Assembly: GCA_019787685.1 (NCBI GenBank)
Contig: JAHNUO010000006.1
Span: 744,001-808,000, forward strand
Direction: 5' to 3'
Source: Chiua virens
Lineage: Eukaryota; Basidiomycota; Agaricomycetes; Boletales; Boletaceae
Length of the DNA: 64,000 nt
The first letter of the stretch is position 1, and every line of letters starts with the position of its first letter. The position numbers and the translations under genes were made by a program. This document shows, one piece after another, positions 44,148-55,458 of the stretch. The notes below the pieces were generated by a model, which saw only the letters and a program-made list of their open reading frames with translations, was not told where the DNA came from and made no database searches.

Positions 44148-46565
44148 ATGACTCGAGCACCCGAGCGGATCCTTCTTGTGGATTCCTACGATTCCTTCAC
44201 GTTCAAGTGAGTTTCACAACTTCAGCAGTGTCTAATCTGAACTCTTTCCTGCTCAGTCTCGCATCTCTCTGTCGCAGGGCAGCACCATCCAGTCAAATCT
44301 ATATCATCAAGAACGATGAACTTGCCCTGTCAGAGCTACTACCATTCCTTCAGTATTTCTCTGCCGTCATCGTTGGTCCCGGTCCCGGATCTCCTGACGT
44401 GGCTGTGGACATTGGGGTCATCAAACATCTCTGGAAGCTCGATGATCTCCATATACTGCCCATCTTTGGCGTTTGTCTTGGACTGCAAAGTCTCGCAATG
44501 GAGTATGGTGCAACGATCGAGAGACTGCCTGTCGTAAAACATGGTCAAGTTTCTACCGTTGAGCACACCGGCACAGACATATTCAAAGGCGTTGGAATCG
44601 TGGAAGCCGTTCGTTATCATTCCCTCCATGCCCAACTCAGTGGAGCGGAAGACCTGGAGATACTTGCATGGGCCTCTGACGATCTCGGGATTGAGAAGAC
44701 GGTCATGGCTATCAAACATACCAACCAACCATTCTGGGCTGTACAGTATCACCCAGAATCTGTTCTCACCCGCGGCGGGGGCCTCGAAGTGATGGTGAAC
44801 TTTTGGCGCTTGGCTCGTTCCTGGAACGCAACCCGAGGTCGCTACATTCACCCGTGGGACTCCTCGTCTGCTGCCAAGTTTGGCACACTCTGGCCAAACC
44901 CACGCCCACCTCTTCCTTCTACCCACCCCTCACCCCCGGGAACAGTTCTTACATCCACTCTGCACCTCCCAGGTGTCAATACACTAGCGATATGCGAGCT
45001 CTTCGGCGCAAAAAACGAAAAGTCTCCATTTGTTATGCTAGAATCCCTTGCCCAACCTGGTCGTTATACCATCATCGGGTGTCTCCATTTGTCCTCTCCT
45101 CGCATCGCATACTCCATCACCGATAGATCTCTTTCATTTCACATAGGAAACTCGGTTTCCCACGTCCATCTAGAATCGCACGAAGTATGGTCGTGGATAT
45201 CTTCATTCATGAGCAAACACAAAGCCCGTAATGGCTCATCCGACTCACCCTTCTGGGGAGGTTTAGTCGGCTACCTGTCATACGAGCTTGGCGTTGCACC
45301 ACTTGGTGTGCCCTCAACGGCGGCTCCCGCAGAGAAGCGTCATCCCGACGTGAACCTGGTATTTGTGGAACGTAGTATCGTTCTCGACAGCATGACAGAC
45401 ACTATTTATCTTCAATCTATTATAGACGGTGACGAACGCTGGCTAACCGACACCGCAACAAGACTCAAACTTATCACACCACACCATTCATCTTATTCGT
45501 ACATTAACGCCCCTTCCTCAACGAAGGTGCGGCCCAGTGCAGCAACCGTCATTTTACCGGACAAGGAACTATACATCTCTCGGATTAATATCGCAAAGGA
45601 ATATCTTTACGCTGGGGACTCCTACGAACTATGCCTTACAGCTAATACGAGAGTCGTTCTCAACGACCCTCCTACACGCCGCAAAGGTTCCCGATATTCC
45701 TCATCATGGGAACGTTATAAACATCTTCGCCAACTAAATCCCGCCCCACACTCTGCATATCTTCGGTTACAACCTACGACACTACTGGCTTCATCGCCAG
45801 AGCGTTTTCTTTCTTTTTCTCGCCCACCAGGGTCGACGTATCAACTACGTCCCATCAAAGGCACCGTTCGAAAAGGACCTGGCGTCACACGTACCGTTGC
45901 AGAGCAAGCGCTTCGAGGTAGCGTCAAAGAAGTGGCGGAGAACTTGATGATAGTCGATCTCATTCGTCACGATCTCCACCAAGTCGTCGGTGAAGACGTT
46001 GAAGTCACTCAATTTTGCACGGTTGAGGAGTACAAGACTGTCTGGCAACTCGTCAGTGTCATTCAAGGGAGACCCCCCGATGGTGCGGATCAACTGGACG
46101 ATCAGTACGCCAATGGCGCCCTTGGTTGGGAATTGCTGAGGCGTAGCCTCCCACCGGGTAAGTTTTCGGACCACGAGTTGTTTATGTCGTTTGAACGTCG
46201 TTCCTACAGGTAGCATGACCGGAGCACCGAAGAAGCGCAGCGTCGAAATCTTACAGACCCTCGAAAATAACGAACGAGGCGTCTATTCAGGTGTCTTTGG
46301 CTACTGGTGCGTTGGAGGGGGTGGAGACTGGTCAGTTACTATTCGAAGTTGCTTCAAATACGACGATCGGTACAGCCGAGGATCTGTACCATCTTCCCCC
46401 GGAGGGTCGGTGTCAACCACCGACCCTCACGCAGAGGAGTGGGTTATGGGTGCTGGAGGTGCTATCACTGCACTCTCCGACCCACAGGCAGAATGGGATG
46501 AGATGGCGGTCAAGCTTCAGAGCGTCCTTCGTGTTTTCGGGGCTGCAATCCCCCGTGGAAACTAA
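44148..46565 (+). CDS. ABZ1: Bifunctional aminodeoxychorismate (PABA) synthase
   Basis: Glutamine amidotransferase and chorismate-binding domains are fused, as usual in fungi; the product goes to folate. Exons: 44148-44206, 44257-46157 and 46210-46565. The amidotransferase part begins ILLVDSYDSFTFN, with nucleophile Cys in FGVCLGLQSLA and His/Glu in VQYHPESVLTRGG. The chorismate-utilising part has GGLVGYLSYELG, LYAGDSYELCLT, ERFLSF, PIKGTVRKG, ENLMIVDLIRHDL and GSMTGAPKKRSVEIL, in the family order. Both introns keep the frame (N-L at the first, G-S-MTGAP at the second). The gene shares its upstream region with TTI1. Confidence 0.93.
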
Positions 46566-46717
46566 CCATTTCTGCTGTCGTTTACAAAACGACTGAATTC
46601 AACTTCAGCTACTACGAATGAGGAAGATCATGATTATATCAAGTCATTAGGGCAATATGTTTGAGTTCGCTGTATGACTTTTTTCAGTCCGGAGTGTGTG
46701 CGGAAAGGATGAAACGC

Positions 46718-48032
46718 TCACTTCTGAACCTGTTGTCCGACTTTCATAGGAGGGTATAAACTCACAACCTCTGAATCTGGGGCTTCCTCGAGCGTTTTCA
46801 CGCGCTCTATCAACGTCGGCAAGGGCAAAAGATCGTAATCAGAAGAGAGGTGCCAGAAAAAGGTCGACGAGATCCTGATAAGAGGCCGGTCTGGATGGTT
46901 AAGCTTGCGTTTCGCAATGGTCTGGAAAGTGGGTGTGTCAAGCTCAGAAGTTGTACATCTGCGCATGACTCACATCGACGGTCGCCTCATTGACAACCAC
47001 TTCATGGAAGCCGGCTTTGATGAGCCCCCCTAGTGAGGTGTTCGATCTGCTTTCCTGCTTGTACGAGAAGATAGCGTCCGGTCGGGGGAAACCTGACGGG
47101 AATTCGTTTTCCGGTATTCCGTGCCCAGATATGAAGGCCAGGGTATCTTGAACGACCGTGAATAGTGAGACAATTGAGATCGGTATGAAATCCTGCTAGA
47201 ATGGTATCTTTCTTGCCGTATTTAGTGAGATCGGAGGCGGTCGGTCCGAGTAAATGCGGTCTGAACGGATTCTAGTCAAGATTTAATCTCGCAGTGGATG
47301 AATGATGTGCACTTGCCCGTATTTCCCTGCGTCCTTGATAGTCTCTCGAGGAAGGCCGAGACCAATGGCGGTCATCTCCGCGATGTTCTCAACGCTTGAG
47401 GAAAGCGGAAGTAGTAAGCGCTGATAGTAAGGAAGAGAAGTTGAGCGTCATACGCATCCTTCATATACCTGCCCCACTTTTCCATGGTGGGCTGCCAGAT
47501 GTCCCTGAAGACAGGGGCTTGAGGTATAACGTTAGGGGCATTTAATGCGGGGTATTGTGTCTCGTATGGAGGCGGAGAGCCCATTTTCCAAAAGAAACGG
47601 CACTTGGGATCCGGATGATGACCGGAGATATCCAAGGGTCTTTCAGCAGGATCGAGACGTGCGATGATGTCAAGACAGGGCTGGTCAACGGCACACTTTG
47701 GCTTCTCGGTGCATTCCAGGGTCACCCCGACCTGATATGAAATTTCGGGGTGCTCGTCTTTTTTGAGCTCCTGGACGGGTTGTGCAAAGTAGTCCTCGAC
47801 GAGATCAAGAAAGACATTGTTGTCCTCTTCCGAGACGCGAGAGTCGTGCACGAGGAGAGCGCCGTACGTTATCAGAGCGTTGGCAGCCTAATAGGGCGGA
47901 CGTGAAGCCTGGACACGAAAGCCTGCTGAGACATACCTTTTTGCACTCTTGTTGGACTTGTTCAGAGGTGTTGTCGTGAGCGAGGAAGAGGTCGAGGTCG
48001 ATGACGGGCAGTGTCTCTGATAAATTGGACAT
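46718..48032 (-). CDS. 2-oxoglutarate/Fe(II)-dependent oxygenase, isopenicillin-N-synthase-like (apparent frameshift)
   Basis: The N-terminal domain (LPVIDLDLFLA, ALITYGALLVHDSRV, FFWKMGSPPP) and the jelly-roll core (GFHTDLNCLTIHGRSRYPGL, RYLLVQAGKQIEHLT) fit the DIOX_N/2OG-FeII_Oxy families. Fe(II) ligands His and Asp are in H-T-D; the distal His is in IEHLT. The substrate is unknown; similar Agaricomycete proteins are called clavaminate synthase-like. Introns: about 46929-46974, 47280-47320, 47435-47452 region and 47888-47936. At 47024-47032 one extra base (A before six Gs on the minus strand) splits HLTGGLIKAGFHEVVV. It starts 91 bp from UBC12 on the other strand. Confidence 0.78.
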
Positions 48033-48123
48033 GATGGCTATCGGCTACTAATCATCATCAGCGTGCACGATGCAAGCCAGCTCTCGGCACCTTCCGCGAA
48101 CCTTTTTACCTCACCCCACCACC

Positions 48124-48911
48124 ATGTTGAAGGTCTGCATACCTCCCGCCCTCCATCTCGATGTCTGATCCGTTCCACAGATCCTGACTATGAAGAAGAA
48201 CGAGGACGCGGCGGCGAAGAAGAAGCCAAAGACCAGCGCTGCTCAGATACGCGTACAGAAAGGTCAGTCTACCCACACCCCTTAGTCACCAGGACGTCCT
48301 CAGACCTCGCAAACACCAGACTTGACCGAGCTTGACCTGCCATCGACGATGAAGACGAATTTCCCCGACCCAGCCGATCTCCTCAACTTCACGCTGACAA
48401 TTGCTCCCGACGAAGGTCTGACAACATATTCTCTCTAGCCCTGACGTCTACTACCACTCAATGCAGGAATGTATCGCGGAGGAGCATTTGTTTTCTCGTT
48501 TACGATTAATAATAACTACCCCCACGAACCACCAAAGGTCAAGTGCACACAAACTGTGAGTGTTTTTTGTCTTTCTCCCGCGAAACATTGATCGTTGTCA
48601 AGATATATCATCCCAACGTAGATTTAGAGGGCAATGTTTGCTTGAACATTCTCCGCGAAGACTGGAAGCCAGTGCTGAATTTGAACTCGGTGATGGTGGG
48701 ACTACAGTATCTGTTCTTGGAGCCAAATGCGGACGACCCGCTGAACAAGGGTAAGAAGACCAGCTTATGACTCCTATTGTTTGCTGATGAGACTTCAGAG
48801 GCTGCGGAAGAGTTGCGGAAGAATCGGGAAATGTTCATGCAGAGGGTCAAGTCTTCGATGCAAGGAGGACATATAAAGGGTGTGCAATACGCAAGAGTAG
48901 CCATACAATAA
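48124..48911 (+). CDS. UBC12: NEDD8-conjugating enzyme UBC12
   Basis: UBC12 moves NEDD8 from the Uba3-Ula1 E1 to cullins. The catalytic Cys is in [17 protein letters not shown], with HPNVDLEGN before it and [20 protein letters not shown] after it, as in UBE2M. Exons: 48124-48132 (9 nt), 48181-48262, 48320-48415, 48467-48555, 48603-48750, 48799-48911. The first exon codes for only M-L-K, which joins to [15 protein letters not shown]. This matches the N-terminal docking peptide (M-I-K-L-F-S-L in human) that binds UBA3, so I keep that start and not the internal ATG at 48190. Every junction is in frame. Confidence 0.93.
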
Positions 48912-49076
48912 GAATGTTGCCAGCGTGGTCGCACTCTCCATGCCACGTCTTTGACAGCAATATGCTGGACAATACACGCATCAGGTTACACAAGTTGCTG
49001 TAACCCGCACGCCGGATCAGATTCCATCACATCAAATTCGCTATGACGCGCCCAACGTAACAGTCTATTCCTTGCT

Positions 49077-49617
49077 TTAACTACCCCTGTAAGTGGTGTA
49101 TGAATAGGGGCTGATTAAGAGCGGGATATGGAAGTGCTCGTCTGGATTTTCTACTCGGAATGGGATCTACACAACGAAACGGTCGGTCAGTAAGACAAGA
49201 ATAGATGTGTTGAGCTCGAGACCTCGATCCAGGGATAGAAACACTTTCTACCAGTCTGTTCAAAATACTCTTGGGGTTTGAAAACGATCTTGTAGACTCC
49301 GGCAGTCAACTTAAAATCGGGTGATTGCTTCGCCGCCTCGACATCACGTGGAGGAAGGAGTGCCATGCAGCGACCGTCAGCATCAGTGACACTGACGAGC
49401 GCAGGGATCAGCAATTTCCTACGGAAAAGAAGACGAACTGAACTGCTGAGCGATGGGATCGAACACGCCAATAGCTCCGTTTTCACGAAAAATTTGGAGA
49501 GTGACCTGCACATTCTGAGCGGGTTTTCCGAGGGAAGTGTCAAGGACTGTCATTGTTATCAGTATGACCAATGGGGTCGACAGTGAGCTCACCGTGGCAT
49601 GTAATGGGTCCCCTCAT
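49077..49617 (-). CDS. 5-hydroxyisourate hydrolase (transthyretin-like)
   Basis: This enzyme is the second step of urate to allantoin in purine catabolism, often peroxisomal or cytosolic. The N-terminus (PITCHVLDTSLGKPAQNV) is recovered by an intron at about 49551-49592, with the start at 49617. The core shows VTDADGRCMALLPP and AGVYKIVFKPQEYFEQTG. The last residues are HFHIPLLISPYSYTTYRGS, the family's C-terminal Y-R-G-S tetrapeptide that builds the active site. Further introns at about 49165-49230 and 49410-49460 are needed; their exact ends are less sure. The first ATG of the longer open frame (49543) would cut off the conserved His of the N-terminal motif. RRP1 starts 99 bp away on the other strand. 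Confidence 0.88.
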
Positions 49618-49716
49618 CGTGGTGACAGTTCAAATGAAAGGGGTCGTTTCATCATTATCAGGTCACATGATCGATTATATCTTTCAGTTCCGCAATCCGA
49701 TCCGATCGAGAGAGAC

Positions 49717-50832
49717 ATGACCTCCGAGTCACCGCCATTGGGAAAATATCTCGCATCCTCTGGTATGTCTTTTGTTTTTCAAGACCTTCTTTTCACTTAT
49801 AATTGCATTAGACAAGAAAACGAGAGACAAGGCAGTCAAACAACTCGCTACCTTCTTTTCTACCTCCGAAAACAATGCCCTGTCAGAACTCGAGATCGCC
49901 AAGTTGTGGAAAGGATTGTTCTACTGTGCGTTCCTCTTGTTCATCCTTACAACCACCTTACATTTTATCAGGTTTTTGGATGTCTGACAAGCCGCGCGTG
50001 CAGCAGGACCTTGCCCAGGAGCTGGCAGAGCTTCTTCTGACCATCACGAATATCCTGTCTTCACTAAGCTTCCTCCGAGGCTTCTGGGTCACCACAGTCC
50101 GGGAATGGAACGGGATAGATCGTCTAAGGTATGTACTATACACATCGGCGTCCTGCTCGCCGCTTACGCTTCCACAGAATGGACAAGTACTACATGCTCG
50201 TCCGGCGATTTGTCAGTGCGTCCTTCAGGCTGCTCATACGAGCGAAATGGGACCCTTCTGCCCTTCAGGAGTACACCTCTATACTTACGAACGCGGGCGG
50301 CCCACTCTGGTAATCCTTCCTTTCCGGGGCTTCTTCCTAGCGACTGATCTGTTACCCCAGTCCCACCGATGTACGCGTACCGACGGGACTTGTCTTCCAC
50401 TTGGCGGAAATATACCTAGAGGAACTCGAGAAAGCCTTGTCCGCTTCCGACTCGCCTACTCCCGTCCCTATTCTTCCATTGTTATCTCCCTTCATAAATC
50501 TCGCCGCTAGCACCCTAACAAGCACAACATACAAACATTTAGAAGAATCCTTGTTCAGGCCTTTACTCTCCGACTTGCAGCCACGGCCATCGAATCCAAA
50601 AAAACGTTCGCGCGTTTCGGGTCTCGAGTGTCCCACAATCCTCTCGAACGCGTGTCCAGATGTACCCTGTGCAGACAGCCCGGTGCTCCCAAGTACCTTG
50701 CGAGAAACCATTTTGCAAAAGATATTCGCCGTTGCGAGTGCTGAGGACACCCGAGATGCGAACCGAAGAAAAATGTATGCACTATATAAAGTTGCAGTAG
50801 AAGATGTAGATGATAAAGATAGTGACGGGTGA
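49717..50832 (+). CDS. RRP1: RRP1/NOP52 ribosomal-RNA processing protein
   Basis: NOP52 acts in the nucleolus in ITS processing of pre-rRNA for the large subunit. The start at 49717 gives TSESPPLGKYLAS, then after an intron KKTRDKAVKQLATFFS, ELEIAKLWKGLFYCF, WMSDKPRVQQDLAQELAELL, FWVTTVREWNGIDRLR, MDKYYMLVRRFVSASFRLL and VPTGLVFHLAEIYLEELEK. This series is the Nop52 domain. Introns at about 49764-49811, 49928-49972, 50137-50177 and 50313-50360 keep the frame. The C-terminal part is less conserved and has basic stretches (PKKRSRVSG). The protein is shorter than animal NOP52, as is usual for fungal Rrp1. Confidence 0.85.
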
Positions 50833-50867
50833 CAAGTCCGATTCATATCTCTGCTACGGTTTTGTAG

Positions 50868-52982
50868 CTATACGTCCGGCAATTCACGCTGTGTCAATCT
50901 CCTCCACGTCATTTCCCTCCACCATTCATCCATGCTGTCAATTCGATCCCAGAGTGTCTCCTCATCGACGCCATATATTTCATATTTCCCGCCGTCAAGA
51001 GCACGCCCGTCGCGCTTGGCCACCTCGATGGCGGCTTTATTCTCGCCCCTGAAATAGAGTAGTATATTCTGTCGGTATGCATAGTAACATGACATGTACC
51101 TGCTTGACTCACCGAAGAAGTTCAAGGAGTTCTTGTCGCTCGGGAAAGAAAAGCCGTGGTTCTAGAACTGCCAGAACAGCCAGTGCTACGCGGAACAGAA
51201 ACGAATCGCCCTCGAGTATCACTACATCCCATAGTCTGGCGCATGCCTCGAACGGTAAGTGATCCAAGAAGAGCGGTTTTAGCCAACCGGGGAGATATTC
51301 AGCTGGTGATATCTGGTGCTGCTTGAAGTTGAAATATACTAATTCAGGTGAGCTTCCATCCATTATCGAACATGGGCAAGACGTCTCACTCTTTGGCATA
51401 CTGTCCGCCAATAAAGTGTCAAAAATTCTGACCTCGAATGTTAGACATTGCACGAAGGGTTATGATGAGTCTCACCGATAATACGCTTCAACCTGGAAGC
51501 TGTGGTTCAGTCAGTCTGTGCCGTTCCCCGTTAATCTGACTCACGTCTTCTTTGGTGTTCGTGTCTCCATAAAACGCTCTCAAACAATGTCTCTCGAGCA
51601 GATTCCTCAAGACCACGAAACCTTGTGGTGCGGACATATTGATTAAAATCATCGCGGCTATCCTTGACGTCCCAGAGGTATATCCCAGGCCTTCATCCGC
51701 ACGTGAGACGACCCATGCACAAAGCAAATCTTTCAAGTCTTGGTAAAGAGGGCCGGTTTGGGGATGAAAAATATGGAGCGCAGGAAGGGTGACAAGTATA
51801 TCTTTCTCGATCACATGGAGCGTTTCCTCGGGGAATACGCCTGAGGACAGGGCCCGCTTTGCGCGCGAGAGGCATGTGCGATAACTATCTAAACAATTCA
51901 CAAATGAATCAGCAATATGCACCGTGCAAACGACTGACTAACCTTTGCTCAGAGTCAATGCATTGCCTGCGGCTCTCTCCCACATCGAGACACGCAATTT
52001 TGTAGGGATTCCATTCCACCACAGTTTGCGAAGACCAGGATCCCGATGTACGACACGCCAGTCGGGGACCATCTCCTTCTCCCATATATGAATGGATTTC
52101 TCGATACGGAGTTCACGAGCTAACCTGCGTTCCTGCAGAGCCTGTCGCCGCTTCTCTTCTGAAGATCCACTTTCAGTGTGAAATCATTATGTCTAGTTGA
52201 AATGTGTTACCTGCCGCCCGACTCCGCTTCATCATTTCTTCCCAATCAGCGAGGTGCTTGAGATCCTCTTTCCGATTCTTTGGGGGAAGAAACGGTGGTC
52301 GTGTTCTGCTAACCACCATCTGGAATGCAGTAGGTCCGGTGTGACGAGACTGTCTGTGTGTTTGAGGTGGAGGACCCGACATTTGTGTATTTGGAAGCGA
52401 GGAATTGGGTACCGTCGGTAAATCTAGTGGTGATGGTGAAGGACTGGGTGATTTAGAATCAGAGGGTGGAACATTCTCTGTCGGTGCAATGACAGAGACA
52501 CGGCTCGGTGGTGGTTTAGAGACGTCAATGTGCACTGGTTCCTGTCTGGAGTTGCAATCCGATTCGTGTACTACTTCGGCGTGTTTATCTATCTGTTCCT
52601 CAGGCTCTAACGACTCGGACAGTGTAACATTCGATAGAACATTCGATAGACCGTGTGGTGATTCTTGGTCGGCGGGCGTGTGTGGATGTGAGACACACGA
52701 CACGACGCTCGGCGAGTCCGACCTGGAGGTGCAAGTGCTGTTATCCAAGTAAAGGGTTGATATCGAGGTAGAGCTGTCTGGATCGTTGACTGAGCTAGTG
52801 TCTGTTGCGTGATCCCCGACGGTCGCCCAGTGTGTTTGCTCCGCAAAGTGCTTGCGAACGGCTGCGGAAGTAAACTCGAGGGGTTGGTCGTCGACGTCGG
52901 CGAACGCGTCGTCGAGCCCGAGTTGCACCTGAATACCCTTTCCCGGCTGGCGTTCCAGGATCTGGGGTATGGTGGTGGACAT
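50868..52982 (-). CDS. TBC-domain Rab GTPase-activating protein
   Basis: TBC proteins speed GTP hydrolysis by Rab GTPases in membrane traffic. A long Ser/Pro-rich N-terminal region (start at 52982, STTIPQILERQPG) leads to KLWWNGIPTKLRVSMWERA, the start of the TBC domain. Then come ILVTLPALHIF, LKDLLCAWVV, GLGYTSGTSRIAAMILINM, LLERHCLRAFYG, FLDHLPFEACARLWDVVI (the late TBC helices) and LEPRLF. The arginine and glutamine finger positions of the canonical domain are not cleanly identified: the usual I-x-x-D-x-x-R motif shows as VIEKDILVTLPA, where the Arg is not seen. The C-terminus follows at 50868. Several introns (about 51075-51112, 51446-51488, 51889-51943, 52159-52206) are needed. The gene diverges from GCP4 with 70 bp between starts. 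Confidence 0.8.
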
Positions 52983-53052
52983 CGGGGAAGGGGTCTCTGA
53001 GAAGTACTTTAATAAAGTGTAATTGTGGCTGTGATCCCGCGAAGGCTTTGAT

Positions 53053-55326
53053 ATGATCGCAGAAGTGTTGCTCGTCCTCGCTGGCCATTCTTCATCGCTG
53101 TTCACTTCCGATCATAATCTGCACCCTTCATTTCGCCCTCTTCTACACCCTGGCGAAGAGAAATGTCTCCAAGTACTCTGTCAGATCGCCCTAAGCTATC
53201 GCAAAATCAAACAGGCTTGCGAATCGGTTTCACGCTCGCGTTCACGATACGTCTGTGCCTTGTGCGCGACCCTCAACCAAATCCTCAAAGACGACTACGA
53301 GAGTCTCGTCGTCGACACTGAGGCAAAAATCCTCCGCCGTGATCCCGACCTCGTCGGCCAGGGGTTTTTCGTCCCCCTCGCCGCGGTGCGTGCCACCTTT
53401 GCAGAATGGGACGCGCCGCTCGCTTCACTCGAATCCTTGATGACCCAGGTCGAGTCAGAGGACCAGTGGAAACCCGGTCCATTGATCGACATGCTGCTTA
53501 GCCGCTCAAAGACCGGTGTGCATCGCATCGCCGACATCATGTCTTCGCTGGCTGTTGCGGTTCAGCGTACGTGGCGCGGGCAACTGGCCGCGTTCTTGGT
53601 CCACGGATCTCTGTCTCCTATCGATCCTTTGACTTCGTCGGACAGCTATATACTTGTTGAAGGCGCGATGCCCTCGTGCGTATCTCAACAAGCACGCGAA
53701 TCTATCGTATACGTTGGGCGAGCAATCGCAACAGTCAAAAAGAAGAAGTGGGAAAGTCAGATTCCACGAGAACAGGCCTTACAGCATGCCAATTTACTCG
53801 ACACCGTACTACCTGAAGACCAATACAAATTTGACCTGGTTATTTCTCAAATCCGGACAAACGTTAGTGAGTGGTTGTGGCTCAACGTCCTCACGCGAAA
53901 GGATGTAGAAGAATCCGTCGTGTCACTGTAAGCATACAAAAGCTCAGGATGGCGTCGGTGTTCATTACTTCGCAGGGCAAACTACTTTCTTTTGCGCAAC
54001 GGGGAATTCAGCCTCGCGCTCATACGAGACCTCGAACATCTCAAAATATCTCGCTTAACCACGCGTTCCGGTGGCACATCTCTGATCAGGGAACAAGATC
54101 TGAACCTTGCCCTCCTCAGAGCTTCCCTAGGAACGACAGCTCAGCATGACCCTATCGTTGTTGCACCTCAAATTTCAGATGCCTTCAGGACCGATTCGGC
54201 CTTTACTCCCTTCTCTTGGCTGACAAAGCACTTTCATCGTCGACGACCAGTAATCTTGGGGAGATTACTTCCTTTGATGACCTCCTTCTCGGGACCACCC
54301 TCCTTCTCACCTACAACGTAACTTGGCCTCTTGACCTTTTCCTCCACCCCTCCGATCTGCAGATTTACTCTGCATTGTTTAACTATCTGTCATCATTGCG
54401 AAAGACACACACGCGTATCCATACGTGCTGGACATCATTGTCCAACGCACAGCGAGCTCGCCGCAGATGGACAGGCCTCGGAGAGGGTGGCACCACCGAG
54501 GACCTCGAGGTGCGCAAACAACTGCTTCGGTGCGGTTGGGGCGTCGTCAGGGACATGGGATGGTTTCTCGATAATCTGTTGGGGTACGTCATGGTGGATG
54601 TTGTCGACGTGGAGTTCAGGCAGTTCAGGGAGCTGCTGAACAAACCCCAGCATGCACGATCCGAGAGCATCGGACGGACGGGAGGAACGACTGCACACAA
54701 CGGTGGCAGTACTAGTGCGGACGCGGGAACGAACACTGATCGAACACTGATCGACTTTACGACGCTTCGGAATCTCCACACGACATATCTGGAACGTCTC
54801 GTGACAGGATGCTTGCTATGGCACCCCACTCTCGCAGCGATCCTCCGACCTATCTTCGAAGTCTGCGAACGATTCGTGGCACAGATTGAGCGATGGGGTG
54901 GAGACGTACTTCCTGCTTTGCTATTCGAAGGCAGTCTCGCAGCTGGCGACAACAAGGTAGGTGCGATGGTCCAAGAACGGCTTCAAGTGGTGTCCGAAAT
55001 CAACAGGGTGAGTGTCATGTGCACCAAAATGAATGTTGGTTCAGAGTCATCATCAGAGCTTGCACACGTTACTGGACGCGTTCTACGAGCAGCTTTCGCT
55101 CTTTACATCACAACAGCCGTTTACTGCAACAGCCGACGCGTCCAAGTCGATTCTGATGACGAGTACGGGGAATCAGACTGCGTTACAGCGGACGTTTGTG
55201 AAGGGGAAGGGGACTGAGTGGGGCGGTGATGTGCGACGGCATGTTGAGCGATTGCTACTTCGATTGGACTTGAATGGGTCATTTTCGATGCGGAGGTTGA
55301 GCGGGGGCGAGGTTGATGTCGGCTAA
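53053..55326 (+). CDS. Gamma-tubulin complex component 4-like protein (GCP4), two apparent frameshifts
   Basis: GCP4 is part of the gamma-tubulin ring complex that nucleates microtubules. The N-terminus IAEVLLVLAGHSSSLF and HPGEEKCLQVL, YSLVVDTEAKIL-type and GQGFFVPLAAVRATF stretches are GCP4-like (Spc97/Spc98 grip1), and later WPLDLFLHPSDLQIYSALF and YVMVDVVDVEFRQFRELL (grip2) follow. Introns: about 53929-53976 and 55009-55052. Near 54156 and 54214 the frame moves twice by one extra base: with both removed, LLHLKFQMPSGPIRPLLPSL joins ADKALSSSTTSNLG. Between them the middle frame is open for only about 20 codons but carries the MPSGPIRPL motif of the family, so a real coding exon is certain. 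The gene stops at 55326. Confidence 0.82.
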
Positions 55327-55458
55327 GGCGTATACTCGAGTAGTCGTGTGAATTGCGTCTATGTCTTGCGCCAACTTGTACTTACGGGTATGACCGGGCC
55401 AACAAAAGCTGTCTCGCGACTTTCTCAATATCTCCACCATCTCCCTTCTAGATCACCC

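Noticed and set aside
53053..53105. TBC-protein start at 53105 or 53088
   Set aside because: 53105 is a GTG codon and 53088 is in another frame; the first in-frame ATG is 52982, which leaves a normal gap to GCP4.
6136..54216. Programmed +1 frameshifting as a new decoding system
   Set aside because: The shift sites have no common sequence (for example ACTAGG, ATTCCT, GGGTAT, TCGTTG), and insertion-type sequencing error explains them more simply. Kept only as the alternative to test.
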